The notes below the pieces were generated by a model, which saw nothing but the letters and a program-made list of their open reading frames with translations, searched no databases and had not been told where the DNA came from. A stretch of 64,000 bases of DNA from Parabacteroides sp. An277 (GTDB taxonomy: Bacteria > Bacteroidota > Bacteroidia > Bacteroidales > Tannerellaceae): assembly GCF_002159645.1 (NCBI RefSeq), contig NZ_NFJB01000008.1:47104-111103 (forward strand). Reading direction: 5' to 3'. Positions 54,958-63,641 of this stretch are shown here, piece by piece (position 1 is the stretch's first letter; each line of letters starts with the position of its first letter). The position numbers and the translations under genes are program-made.

Positions 54958-56084
54958 ATATACGCACTTTTTCATGTTTATGTTACGCTTTGTGTCTGGC
55001 TGCTTGCGGTTGGGCGCAAGGCGTCTCTTTTTCAGGAAATGTACCCCAGGCTGTATCGGCTCCGTTTGCGGGTGTTTCGGGGGATTATTTGCTCTTGGCA
55101 GGCGGATGTAATTTCCCGGATGTTCCTGCGTCGGAGGGTGGTGTAAAACAATATTATACGGCTGTATGGGCAAAACAGGCGGATCAAGCGTGGCGGTGTG
55201 TCGGTTCGCTTCCGGAAGAGACGGCTTATGGCACCAGCATTACGCTTCCTGAGGGAGTCTTGTGTTTGGGCGGGCTGAATGCGAACGGAGCGATGCGTGC
55301 CGTATATCTTTTACGCATAGAGGATTCAGGCCGATTGGCACGGATGGATTATCCTCCGCTTCCTGTCTCGATGGACAATTTCGCGGCAGCTTATGCGGAG
55401 GGAAAGGTATATGTAACGGGTGGAAATCAAGGAGGAAAGCCAGGGCGGACGCTCTATGCGTTGGATTTGGAGACGCACTCGTGGGAGGCGCTTCCTGCTT
55501 TTCCAGGGGCGGCTCGTGTACAACCTGTGTTGCTGGCAACCTCGGATGCGCTTTATCTGGCGGGCGGATTCGAGCCAGGCGACCGGGATATGCCTCCGCA
55601 GCTTTCGGCCGACTTGTTACGCTACGCAATTTCCCAACAAGAATGGGAGCGGGTAGGGGAGGTGTTGCCGTTGGCCGATTCACCGCGCACATTGACAGGT
55701 GGATATGGTGTGGCATTGGGTGATACATGCCTGCTCTTCGGTGGTGGGGTGAATTGGCAGCGATTTGCGGATGCACTGGACCGTCCGCGTCAACTTTACT
55801 TGGCTGAGCAAGTTGGAGATGCTGCCCGCGCGGATTCAATCCGAGAAGAGTCGGCGAACTATTTGCGACATCCTGTGGCGTGGTATCGTTTCAATCCGGA
55901 ATTATTGGCCTATCATATTCCTACCGGTGTATGGCGCGTAGTAGATGTTTCGCCCCAATATGCCAAGGCAGGCGCGGTGTGTGTAGTCTGGAATGGGAAG
56001 GTTTGGGTGCTTCACGGGGAGATAAAACCCGGTGTGCGCACGGCGGAAATGGTTTCTGTGAACGCACAGACAGTCGAAAAATGA
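54954..56084 (+). CDS. nanM: N-acetylneuraminate epimerase (NanM-like kelch mutarotase)
   Basis: Exported six-bladed kelch propeller that converts alpha- to beta-sialic acid in the periplasm; 376 aa of the cyclically permuted mutarotase family. A signal peptide ends near CGWAQ. Kelch blades include LLLAGGCNFPD, VLCLGGLNANGAM, KVYVTGGNQGGKPGRTLYAL and LYLAGGFEPGDR. HGEIKPGVRTAEM near the end is a family hallmark. The last residues (SVNAQTVEK) and the stop are encoded by the first unit of the repeat array, so the natural C-terminus has been replaced or extended by repeat DNA. Confidence 0.9.
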   Translation: MNIRTFSCLCYALCLAACGWAQGVSFSGNVPQAVSAPFAGVSGDYLLLAGGCNFPDVPASEGGVKQYYTAVWAKQADQAWRCVGSLPEETAYGTSITLPEGVLCLGGLNANGAMRAVYLLRIEDSGRLARMDYPPLPVSMDNFAAAYAEGKVYVTGGNQGGKPGRTLYALDLETHSWEALPAFPGAARVQPVLLATSDALYLAGGFEPGDRDMPPQLSADLLRYAISQQEWERVGEVLPLADSPRTLTGGYGVALGDTCLLFGGGVNWQRFADALDRPRQLYLAEQVGDAARADSIREESANYLRHPVAWYRFNPELLAYHIPTGVWRVVDVSPQYAKAGAVCVVWNGKVWVLHGEIKPGVRTAEMVSVNAQTVEK

Positions 56085-56360
56085 TTTTTTGAGCTTCTGT
56101 GAACGCACAGACGGCTGAAAAATAGTGCGCAGAGCTTCTGTGAACGCACAGACGGCTGAAAAATGTTGCGCGGAGCATTTGTGAACGCACAAACGGCCGA
56201 AAAATGTTGCGCGGAGCATTTGTGAACGCACAAACGGCCGAAAAATGGTGCGCGAAGCATTTGTGAACGCACAGACGGTTGAAAAATGATTTTTTGAGCT
56301 TCTGTGAACGCACAGACAGCTGAAACAGGTTGTTTGGAGCTTCCGTGAATGCACAGACAC
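56049..56360. repeat. Tandem palindromic repeat array, 8 units of 41 bp
   Basis: GTGAACGCAC starts at 56058, 56099, 56140, 56181, 56222, 56263, 56304 and 56345 (last with one change), exactly 41 bp apart. The stem shows compensating change: some units read CTGTGAACGCACAG, others TTGTGAACGCACAA. The first unit lies inside the nanM coding region. The array spans the whole gap between convergent nanM and the LOG-family gene. Confidence 0.95.
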
Positions 56361-56366
56361 GTTGAT

Positions 56367-56954
56367 TCAGATTTTTGCGATCTTCCGCACAGCCGGGTCT
56401 GTATCCGGAAGGGTATGGATGAGGTGAAGGGCTGTCGGGATGTCTTTAGCCACCGCCCAAAGTTGCCGATGCGCCGTCCGCATGAAATTTTCTGCAATTG
56501 CCCGGTCGAACATAGCCAGGAGCGGATCAAAATATCCCTTTACGTTGAGGATGACAATCGGGTGGAGATATAATCCCAATTGCTTCCAGGTGATGATCTC
56601 AAGTAATTCCTCGAGTGTACCGCATCCGCCAGGAAGGGCTATGACTGCATCGGCGAGCCGGGCCATTGTTTGTTTGCGCGTGTGCATGTCGTGCACTTCG
56701 ATTACCTCGGTCAGTCCCGTGTGGCACCATCCTTGTTCGACCATAAAATGCGGGATGACGCCTACGACCTCTCCGCCCGCCGCCAAGGCTGCATCCGAAA
56801 GCTCACCCATCAACCCGATATTTCCCGCGCCATTGACGATACGGATACCCGCTTTCGCCAACGTTTCGCCCAATTTGCGTGCCGCCTCGAAATAGCACGG
56901 TGCGATTTTTGTACTCGACGCGCAATATACGCATACTGTTTTTATATCGTTCAT
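56367..56954 (-). CDS. LOG family protein (TIGR00730, Rossmann-fold nucleoside 5'-monophosphate hydrolase)
   Basis: Soluble 195-aa protein of the LOG/YgdH-like family that cleaves the ribose-base bond of (cytokinin) nucleoside monophosphates. VCVYCASSTKIAP opens the Rossmann fold, VNGAGNIGLMGELSDAA follows, and the catalytic motif is LPGGCGTLEELLEIITWKQLG near residue 110. A cytokinin role in a bacterium of this type is doubtful; purine salvage is more plausible. It ends just after the repeat array. Confidence 0.9.
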   Translation of the reverse strand: MNDIKTVCVYCASSTKIAPCYFEAARKLGETLAKAGIRIVNGAGNIGLMGELSDAALAAGGEVVGVIPHFMVEQGWCHTGLTEVIEVHDMHTRKQTMARLADAVIALPGGCGTLEELLEIITWKQLGLYLHPIVILNVKGYFDPLLAMFDRAIAENFMRTAHRQLWAVAKDIPTALHLIHTLPDTDPAVRKIAKI

Positions 56955-56970
56955 ATTCTTGTTTTGGGCG

Positions 56971-56978
56971 CAAAGTTA
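56971..56978 (-). promoter_or_regulatory. -7 promoter element for LOG-family gene
   Basis: TAACTTTG on the minus strand, 17 bp upstream of the start codon. Confidence 0.6.
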
Positions 56979-57069
56979 AAAGAAAAATAAGGATAAACAA
57001 AGAATATGTGCAAAATCAGTCCCAATGGACTTTGTGTATATTGTTTTGTTGTTTATTATTATTAATTGT

Positions 57070-58836
57070 TTACTTTTGGATGAGTTTCCGAACCTTTCCT
57101 CGCATTTCGCGAATGGCTGTACTTTCAATCTTCGGTTTTTTGTGTAAGACTGTATCAATGGCGGCAGACATTTTCTCGGGATGATTATAATCCGGTTCGG
57201 CGTATAACCAAACCAAAAGATAATAGGGATAGATGCGCTCGGGGAGGATACGGATGGCATGTAGCAAGTGTGTTTCGGCTTCCGGATAGCGCCCGATTTT
57301 TTGTTCGCACTGCGCCAAAACGTAATACATCATGGGGTCTGAACTGAGTTGCGTGCCTCGTTTCAAATAGGGAATAGCTTCTTTAGCTTGACCTGATTCC
57401 TCCAAACACCGAGCCGTTTCAAATACATATTCCGGACGATGCCCCAGCCACGGGTATAATCTTTCATAACCTGTTACTGCTGTTTGGTAAGCTTTGTTAT
57501 GATACAGCGAGCGGACTTGGTTCCAGGAACGGTAAGCCTCATAATAGAGTTTCGCTTGGCAGAAATTGTAGATTCCGAAAAGAGCGAGTCCTGTAAAAGC
57601 GATGCGTTGTGTCCATGTCCACAGGTTCTTACCTTTTCCGGTCGTTTCTGGTGGAATGCAAAAGACTGTTACCCCCGTCAGTAATACCCAAAAATCCGGC
57701 AATTGGAGCGGATAAGAGGCAAATGCGAATACGGCAAACGATCCCAATGCACCCACTGCACCATACGCTTGTTGTTTCGTGCCTTGATACATTGCATAAC
57801 CCAAAACAAAGAGAAAGCATATCAATCCGATGATACCTTGCTCTATACCGATTTGCAAATATTCATTAAAGGCATACGGCGGGCAACCAGCGACGTATCG
57901 TTCTTGTGGCATACCGGTCTCCAAATAACGCGCTTGGGTTTCGGCATATTGGGCTGGGAAACTGCCTAAGCCGGTACCGATACCCTGGTTATCGACTATA
58001 ATTTCGCTGGCGACATGCCACATCAGGAAACGACCGTCTGCCGAGTCTTTCTTGAAATGATAGAGCGCGCAAGAGGCTGTTATACATAAGCCAACCAATA
58101 AGACGCTTGTCCAAGCCATACGCGTTCGATGGTGTGCGATATATGCCAGGATAGAAGTCCTATGATGCGCCACGAACACCCATAATCCGCCTGTCGCAGC
58201 TGCCAACCACGCCGTCCGACTCATGCTGGCAGGCAATACGACCAAGATGACAAAGAAGCTACCCCATGAGAATAAACGTACGAGATGCTGTCTGGCATAC
58301 GTCCCGTGGAAGGCTAATGGAAGCAATATAGCCAAATAACCGGCATAAGGACCAGGATTAAAAAATGTACCTGTGAGGTTGAACAGTGCATGATTAGAAG
58401 CAGTATATCCATAGAGTTGGGCCAGCCCCCATATGCCTTCACCTAATCCGACGGTCAACCATAATCCCCATAAGTAAGGGCGCAGCAAACGTTGCTGCGT
58501 GAATAAGACACGCAAGGCAAACCAACAAACTAACAGTTGCCCGCCCATGAGTAATTTCTCGGGTGCCAGGTTTGCAGCCTCGTCGTAGTGTATCCAAACC
58601 GTCAAACCATAACATATTATTCCTACATCTGCTCCCGAAAACCGAATACCTCTACCAAGCCAAATACCCAGTAACAATCCGATACAACCTAGCAGCATTA
58701 TTAAGTGAAACCAAAATACGCGCCCCGACACCAGTCCCTCTGCTAAGTGCCCATCCGAAATGAGCGGAGTAACCGCCAACCCGCAGCAAAAGAGCGAGGC
58801 GATGAAAAGCCAACCGATTTCTATGATCCGCTTCAT
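57070..58836 (-). CDS. O-antigen ligase-like (Wzy_C) membrane protein with TPR tail
   Basis: Membrane protein of 588 aa: about ten to twelve helices in the first 400 residues, with the Wzy_C-type periplasmic loop around GTGLGSFPAQYAETQARYL and YAFNEYLQIGIEQGIIGL, then a TPR-rich C-terminus (VTGYERLYPWLGHRPEYVFE; YYVLAQCEQKIGRYPEAETH). Relatives join glycans to lipid A or, as PglL-type enzymes, to proteins. It starts 3 bp after the signal peptidase gene and closes the minus-strand surface-peptide unit. Acceptor unknown. Confidence 0.85.
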   Translation of the reverse strand: MKRIIEIGWLFIASLFCCGLAVTPLISDGHLAEGLVSGRVFWFHLIMLLGCIGLLLGIWLGRGIRFSGADVGIICYGLTVWIHYDEAANLAPEKLLMGGQLLVCWFALRVLFTQQRLLRPYLWGLWLTVGLGEGIWGLAQLYGYTASNHALFNLTGTFFNPGPYAGYLAILLPLAFHGTYARQHLVRLFSWGSFFVILVVLPASMSRTAWLAAATGGLWVFVAHHRTSILAYIAHHRTRMAWTSVLLVGLCITASCALYHFKKDSADGRFLMWHVASEIIVDNQGIGTGLGSFPAQYAETQARYLETGMPQERYVAGCPPYAFNEYLQIGIEQGIIGLICFLFVLGYAMYQGTKQQAYGAVGALGSFAVFAFASYPLQLPDFWVLLTGVTVFCIPPETTGKGKNLWTWTQRIAFTGLALFGIYNFCQAKLYYEAYRSWNQVRSLYHNKAYQTAVTGYERLYPWLGHRPEYVFETARCLEESGQAKEAIPYLKRGTQLSSDPMMYYVLAQCEQKIGRYPEAETHLLHAIRILPERIYPYYLLVWLYAEPDYNHPEKMSAAIDTVLHKKPKIESTAIREMRGKVRKLIQK

Positions 58837-58839
58837 AAT

Positions 58840-59709
58840 CTATTTCACTCCTTTCATAAACCGTTCCCATCGAAATTCCTCTGTATAAGGATCCATGGAT
58901 TTCCATATCTTCCAGACTTTTCCCACGATGTATTCCTCCGGCAACAAACCCCAGTAGCGCGAATCTTGCGAGTTTTCAGCTTTGTCTCCGCTCATGAAGT
59001 AGTAGTTCTGCTCAAAACGGTAGCGGGAAAGCGGGCGGTTGTTCAGGTAAACAGTCGAGTCGCGGTAGGCAAGTGTCCCGCGTTGTTCCCATTCAATCAC
59101 TTTCTTATAGAGCACGTAATGCGTGCGGTTCATCTCGATTTCATCTCCTGCCCGAGGGATGTAGAGCGGACCGAACTCGCGGATATTCCATCCTAAGATA
59201 GAATCGTAAGGGAAACAGGCGTACACATCTGATGCGAAATCCGTTTCGTCCATTTGTTCCATCCGATTTTGTGCAGCCTCGTTTCCCAATGTGCCGTCGT
59301 AGTTTGCAATATGATAGTGCCCTTGGCGGATGGAGAGCGTGTCACCCGGCAAGGCGATGCACCGCTTCACGTAGTATTTCAGGAGGTGCATTTCGATACG
59401 TTCCCACGTTTCGGGATGCGGGAAATGAAACACCAGCACATCGTTTCGGGCAATCCGGTGCAGTCCCGGCAGGCGATGGATTTCTACCCGCTTACCCGCC
59501 ATCGCCTCCGAGAGGTTGAAGAGCCGCGGCCCCACCAGCAGCTTGTTCACCAACACGAAATCTCCCGCCTCCAGCGTCGGTTCCATCGAGTCGCTCGGGA
59601 TGCGGAACGAGGCGAAGAGGAACACCTGCGCGGCAATCCATAACGCCACTAACCCTGCCGCCCAGAGGATTAGGTCCAAGAGGCGGTCTATCCATTTCTT
59701 CAGTATCAT
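58840..59709 (-). CDS. Signal peptidase I (S26 family)
   Basis: Inner-membrane serine protease removing signal peptides, 289 aa. One N-terminal helix (about 10-33), catalytic Ser41 in RIPSDSMEPTLEAGD, general-base Lys in LKYYVKRCIALPGDTLSI, and the C-terminal box YFMSGDKAENSQDSRYWG. All catalytic parts are present. Its place between a transglutaminase lipoprotein and an O-antigen-ligase-like gene, inside a peptide cluster, suggests a dedicated rather than the housekeeping signal peptidase; this is inference. Confidence 0.92.
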   Translation of the reverse strand: MILKKWIDRLLDLILWAAGLVALWIAAQVFLFASFRIPSDSMEPTLEAGDFVLVNKLLVGPRLFNLSEAMAGKRVEIHRLPGLHRIARNDVLVFHFPHPETWERIEMHLLKYYVKRCIALPGDTLSIRQGHYHIANYDGTLGNEAAQNRMEQMDETDFASDVYACFPYDSILGWNIREFGPLYIPRAGDEIEMNRTHYVLYKKVIEWEQRGTLAYRDSTVYLNNRPLSRYRFEQNYYFMSGDKAENSQDSRYWGLLPEEYIVGKVWKIWKSMDPYTEEFRWERFMKGVK

Positions 59710-59710
59710 T

Positions 59711-61660
59711 TTATTCTCCTATTAACTTAGCCCGTGGCAAATCCGTTACAAAAACTTGTTTTCCGTCTCGGATGAAAAAGACCTGTTCCTCGCGTCCTTT
59801 CGTCCGGTCGCGGAGCCAAAGCAGGGCGTTGCGGGGTACTTCGTATTCCACATATCGCCGTTCATCCGCCACTTGTCGCCCCAACGATTTCCAGCCTGCC
59901 GTACCGTCATTGTAGAACAGTTCGTATTCATCACCCGGCCAGACGAAATTGTCGTCAGTTCGTGGATAAAACTCAATTTTTTGAATCTTTCTGGGCTTTA
60001 CCATGTCATATGCTAGATAGCAACTGGTATCACTTGAATTAAAGTAAGTTAGGATTTTGCCATCTGTTATAGCATCATACCATTCTTTGGGCGGACGTGC
60101 AGGTAATTCGTTTAACCGTTTTAACGGTATAGCCTTTTTCAAAGTATCTTCGTAGAACGCTATATCAGCTAATTCCATCCATTTTCCTGGTGGAGAGACA
60201 TAACGGACATAACGTATTTTCGGCAAGTCTGTAGGCATAGTAAATTCATAGTAATTAGAGCGTAAGGTGTCTGTAAATTCGTGTAATAGAATAGGATTCG
60301 TAAAATCTTTATTCAAACTGCCTTCTATTCGTGAACCGATAATTGGTTCATACAGGCAAATACGAAACGTGCGGAACAAACCCATTTTCCGATATAACCT
60401 TACTGTTTCTTTCTGGTCAGATGGTTTGAATATATGTGTCGAATCACCTGCTTTATATAAAAAGGGATAGCTTGCATGGCGATATTCTTTTCCATCTGAA
60501 TAGAGAGGTTGGTAGATTATTTCTGGTTCTAAATGGTGGAACTCGGCTCTCTTTCCTTTCGTCCGAGCAATATCTACGGGTATCCATTCCTGAGGAGAAA
60601 ATACACCTAAATAAACGAACTTCTCGCTTTCATCAGCAATAGTTAGGGTTACTTTGTTTTCCCCAAAGTAATTTACCGTTACATCTTTTTGATGGCGATC
60701 TCGAAAGAGTGCAGGGACGGTTTTGTCTTTTGTCACGCCAGCGAATGGCTCTTTCTGATATCCATAAAGAGAACGATAAACTTTTCCCCGTTTTCGTCCG
60801 TCAGCCTGTGTACCACGTTCCGCGTGGTAATCGTTAAATTCGAATGGAATGAAAAGCCCTGTTGTATCGCGTACTACGGTCCAAGTATGGTTTTGTTGGT
60901 ATTCGGGTGAATACACGAAAATATCCGTAGCCACAGGAATGCCACAGGCCCGCATGACATAAAGCGTTACATCGCACACTTCTCGGCATGTCCCTACACG
61001 GTGTTTGAATAGAAAGTCGGCAGCTTGATGGGGTGTCGAAAAGTCTGTGGAATAAGTATAGCCACGTTTCCCCAGTTCTTCTGATAGGATGCGGCATGCT
61101 TCCACTACGTCCGTCCCATTCGGATAGAGCGAATCGAGCAGGTGGTTGTAATAGTTATAGTAAGTCTCCCGCCAATCGCTTAACGGTTCGTCGGCAATCC
61201 GGTAGGGCAAGATGTATTCGCAGAAGTCTTCAAACGATAGATTATGGTTCCACGCTTTTCCCTGATAGACTTTGAACGCTAAATCAATATTGCGTATAAG
61301 GTATTCCGCCTTGATCGTCCATACATCATATTGCTTGCCGGAATAGAAGGGCGCATTTTTCCAGCGTGCTAATTCTTCTGGCGTACCGTTATGCCTTTTC
61401 TCCCGTTCTATTTTTGCTAATACGCATTGGATGGAATCGAGCGCGGCATTCTCGTATCCGTACCAGTGCGGCATATTTTCGATGAGGAAACGGGCAGCCT
61501 TATATTTCGGCTTGTCGTTTTTGTAATGCGCCAGCACCTTTTCCAACTCCGCCCGGTTCTCGCCCGCCAGTTCCAAGGCAATGTCAAGCCGGTCGGGTTG
61601 ACAAGAGATTAACCAACAGAGATTAATGATGATACCTATACAAATTAAAAAGACTTTCAT
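59711..61660 (-). CDS. Transglutaminase-domain lipoprotein
   Basis: A 649-aa envelope lipoprotein (signal IIINLCWLISC, lipid Cys near 20). The transglutaminase-like core near 215-280 has the Cys in HRVGTCREVCDVTLYVMRA, His in YQQNHTWTVVRD and Asp in FIPFEFNDYH. The second half is beta-rich with a discoidin-like tail (IQKIEFYPRTDDNFVWPGDE). It could be a peptidase, crosslinker or inactive binding protein. It ends 1 bp before the signal peptidase start, so they are co-transcribed. Confidence 0.82.
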   Translation of the reverse strand: MKVFLICIGIIINLCWLISCQPDRLDIALELAGENRAELEKVLAHYKNDKPKYKAARFLIENMPHWYGYENAALDSIQCVLAKIEREKRHNGTPEELARWKNAPFYSGKQYDVWTIKAEYLIRNIDLAFKVYQGKAWNHNLSFEDFCEYILPYRIADEPLSDWRETYYNYYNHLLDSLYPNGTDVVEACRILSEELGKRGYTYSTDFSTPHQAADFLFKHRVGTCREVCDVTLYVMRACGIPVATDIFVYSPEYQQNHTWTVVRDTTGLFIPFEFNDYHAERGTQADGRKRGKVYRSLYGYQKEPFAGVTKDKTVPALFRDRHQKDVTVNYFGENKVTLTIADESEKFVYLGVFSPQEWIPVDIARTKGKRAEFHHLEPEIIYQPLYSDGKEYRHASYPFLYKAGDSTHIFKPSDQKETVRLYRKMGLFRTFRICLYEPIIGSRIEGSLNKDFTNPILLHEFTDTLRSNYYEFTMPTDLPKIRYVRYVSPPGKWMELADIAFYEDTLKKAIPLKRLNELPARPPKEWYDAITDGKILTYFNSSDTSCYLAYDMVKPRKIQKIEFYPRTDDNFVWPGDEYELFYNDGTAGWKSLGRQVADERRYVEYEVPRNALLWLRDRTKGREEQVFFIRDGKQVFVTDLPRAKLIGE

Positions 61661-61666
61661 ACCATA

Positions 61667-62173
61667 TTAATATTCAAAATTAGGATCGTATTTAAAATCT
61701 ATATATGAAAAAGCATTTACAATTTTATGCTTGTTCATGAATAATACAGAACCATTATAAAAACTTAGGCAATCAGTATCTTTTGATGTACATTGGTAAA
61801 ATATATCATATTTGAAATTCAACCTAATACGAGATATATAATATTGTACAGACACTATATTTTCTTCGGTTGTCAAAATAGTGACAGGCAATGTATTATT
61901 TGCGTCTTTTAATAACGAGAGAAGATCTATTAAATCTCCAATACAAACTGAACAATCTCCATTTAATATGTAAACCAAAGTGTTCTCTAAATCGCTTAGT
62001 TCTTGTGAATAATACTTAGCGATAGAGTCTCTTATTTCTACATTAACACATACTTTTGAACTCGAATAAAAATCTTGAATAAAAGATATCTTTTTGTTAT
62101 TCAATTTATTTCGAGCATCATTCGTACAAGAACATGATACGATAGCCAATAATACATAGAGGAAATGTCTCAT
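61667..62173 (-). CDS. Thioredoxin-like lipoprotein of unknown function
   Basis: A 168-aa lipoprotein: signal MRHFLYVLLAIVSCSC with lipid Cys at 14 or 16. The motif LNGDCSVCIGDLIDLL near residue 75 has a CxxC pair placed as in thioredoxin folds, with LPVTILTTEENI after it; the N-terminal half is charged. The DNA is clearly more AT-rich than the flanking signal peptidase gene. It lies between the propeller lipoprotein (23 bp upstream) and the transglutaminase gene (6 bp downstream). Confidence 0.65.
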   Translation of the reverse strand: MRHFLYVLLAIVSCSCTNDARNKLNNKKISFIQDFYSSSKVCVNVEIRDSIAKYYSQELSDLENTLVYILNGDCSVCIGDLIDLLSLLKDANNTLPVTILTTEENIVSVQYYISRIRLNFKYDIFYQCTSKDTDCLSFYNGSVLFMNKHKIVNAFSYIDFKYDPNFEY

Positions 62174-62196
62174 ATAAAAGTTGTTTATTATACGAA

Positions 62197-63261
62197 CTAT
62201 TTCAATGACAATTGAAGTAAGATGGGATTTTCTTCTTCATTATATCCTGTTGCATATAGATACTCATTTTCTTTTCCCATGGATATGTTGTTTATGAAAC
62301 AAGGGACTTTGTATGTTTGTATTAAATTTCCGTCCCAATCAAATTTGAGAATATGTTCATGCAGCTGTTGGAAATTAACAGTTTCTACATTCCAGAGTTC
62401 TCCTACATAAATAATATATATGTAATTTTTGTCACAACAATACTGCCAATATGAATAGGGTATAACTTTTTTAAATATAAGCTCATTATCTATAACTGTA
62501 TAATTGGCATCTAACTGGTTAGGCCCTAATAAATGTTTTTTCAATGTCAATTGGGTATTATATACTTCAATTTCAGACAGGTGATAATTAAAATAAAGAA
62601 TACGATCGTGATCATAATTTGGTATGATGGTTCCTGCCGATACATTTCGGGTATAATATTTGCCTTGTTTGATTTGTAAATTTTGAAATTCTTTGGATGT
62701 ATATAATAAGAAACGTGGTTCATTTTCTGTTTCTATCTTTAGGTTCGGATCTGAGAAATAGTTGGGATTATCCACTAATATCTTTTCGTCAAAATGAGGG
62801 ACAACACTTCTTGCATCTACATAATATTCTTGAATTTCAGGTGTATATCTTTTATCTTTTAATACAGAATCTATTGGAATAAATGCTACTTCTTTTTTTA
62901 CATAATCGTCTACAATTAATAAATCATTGCTGATATTAATCTTGGCTGCTAACATTTCTTGAGGTCCATTCCCATATCGAAATAGTTCTGTTACTTTTTC
63001 TTGAGAATAGAGATTATAGAATTCCAAGAAATATACATTTTCTGCCTTCTTATTTTGTACTATCAATATACTATCTTTATACACAAAGAATGATTGTGCA
63101 TAAATAAATTCTTGTGGCAAGCGAATAGAGTCAATGCCTATGGTTTTACTATTATTCAATACTTCATTATCCATATAGATAGTAAGTCTCTCCTTCTTTT
63201 GAGAAGAATCACATGCCGTTAAAATAGATAATGCAACAAATAATGTGTATATATGTTTCAT
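62197..63261 (-). CDS. TolB-like six-bladed propeller lipoprotein
   Basis: A 354-aa lipoprotein (signal YTLFVALSILTAC, lipid Cys17) with repeated propeller-like strands: FVYKDSILIVQNKKAENVYF, RYGNGPQEMLAAKINISNDL, HILKFDWDGNLIQTYKVP and ENEYLYATGYNEEENPILLQ. RYGNGPQEM is the hallmark of the Bacteroidetes BF3764-like/6-bladed group, which often accompanies NVEALA peptides. Function unknown. The DNA is AT-rich. The NVEALA gene lies 75 bp upstream. Confidence 0.8.
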   Translation of the reverse strand: MKHIYTLFVALSILTACDSSQKKERLTIYMDNEVLNNSKTIGIDSIRLPQEFIYAQSFFVYKDSILIVQNKKAENVYFLEFYNLYSQEKVTELFRYGNGPQEMLAAKINISNDLLIVDDYVKKEVAFIPIDSVLKDKRYTPEIQEYYVDARSVVPHFDEKILVDNPNYFSDPNLKIETENEPRFLLYTSKEFQNLQIKQGKYYTRNVSAGTIIPNYDHDRILYFNYHLSEIEVYNTQLTLKKHLLGPNQLDANYTVIDNELIFKKVIPYSYWQYCCDKNYIYIIYVGELWNVETVNFQQLHEHILKFDWDGNLIQTYKVPCFINNISMGKENEYLYATGYNEEENPILLQLSLK

Positions 63262-63336
63262 TTTTAATCTGCTATAGAATTACAGTTACAGGATGAAACA
63301 ACTCATCCTGTAACAACATGATATTTTTTATGGACA

Positions 63337-63594
63337 CTACAGAGCTACTTTTGTCCCATCGCAAGTTAGTGTGTGTCCAAATTTAGTTGTAGAACAAGTA
63401 CTTCCTCCATCGCATTTTAAGAGAACTTCACCTTTCTTATTTGTAACTTCACACATAGCTATAGCTTCTATATCACTAAAGCCAATGTTTTCGACAAATA
63501 ATTTTTTCAAGTCTTTACTACTCTGCTGGTAATTCCAACCAGCTACTGCGCATACGGCGACTACGCCGATAACGCCCATTACTTTTTTTACCAT
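63337..63594 (-). CDS. NVEALA-family exported peptide
   Basis: An 85-aa exported peptide. The signal-like N-terminus has VVAVCAVAGWNYQQS, the typical NVEALA-family start, and residues 40-47 read SDIEAIAM in place of the NVEALA box. The mature part has five Cys (MCEVTNKKGEVLLKCDGG; STCSTTKFGHTLTCDGTK), suggesting disulfides or modification. The family is widespread in Bacteroidetes and has no known function. It is followed by the propeller lipoprotein and preceded by a DUF1573 gene. Confidence 0.8.
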   Translation of the reverse strand: MVKKVMGVIGVVAVCAVAGWNYQQSSKDLKKLFVENIGFSDIEAIAMCEVTNKKGEVLLKCDGGSTCSTTKFGHTLTCDGTKVAL

Positions 63595-63641
63595 GATTAT
63601 TTTGTTGTTTAGTTATTAAATGCCAGCGGATTCTCCTCTGG

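Noticed and set aside
55902..56360. Minus-strand frame rich in FSAVCAFTNA-like repeats
   Set aside because: It is the reverse reading of the 41-bp array and the end of nanM; no ribosome-binding site or homology.
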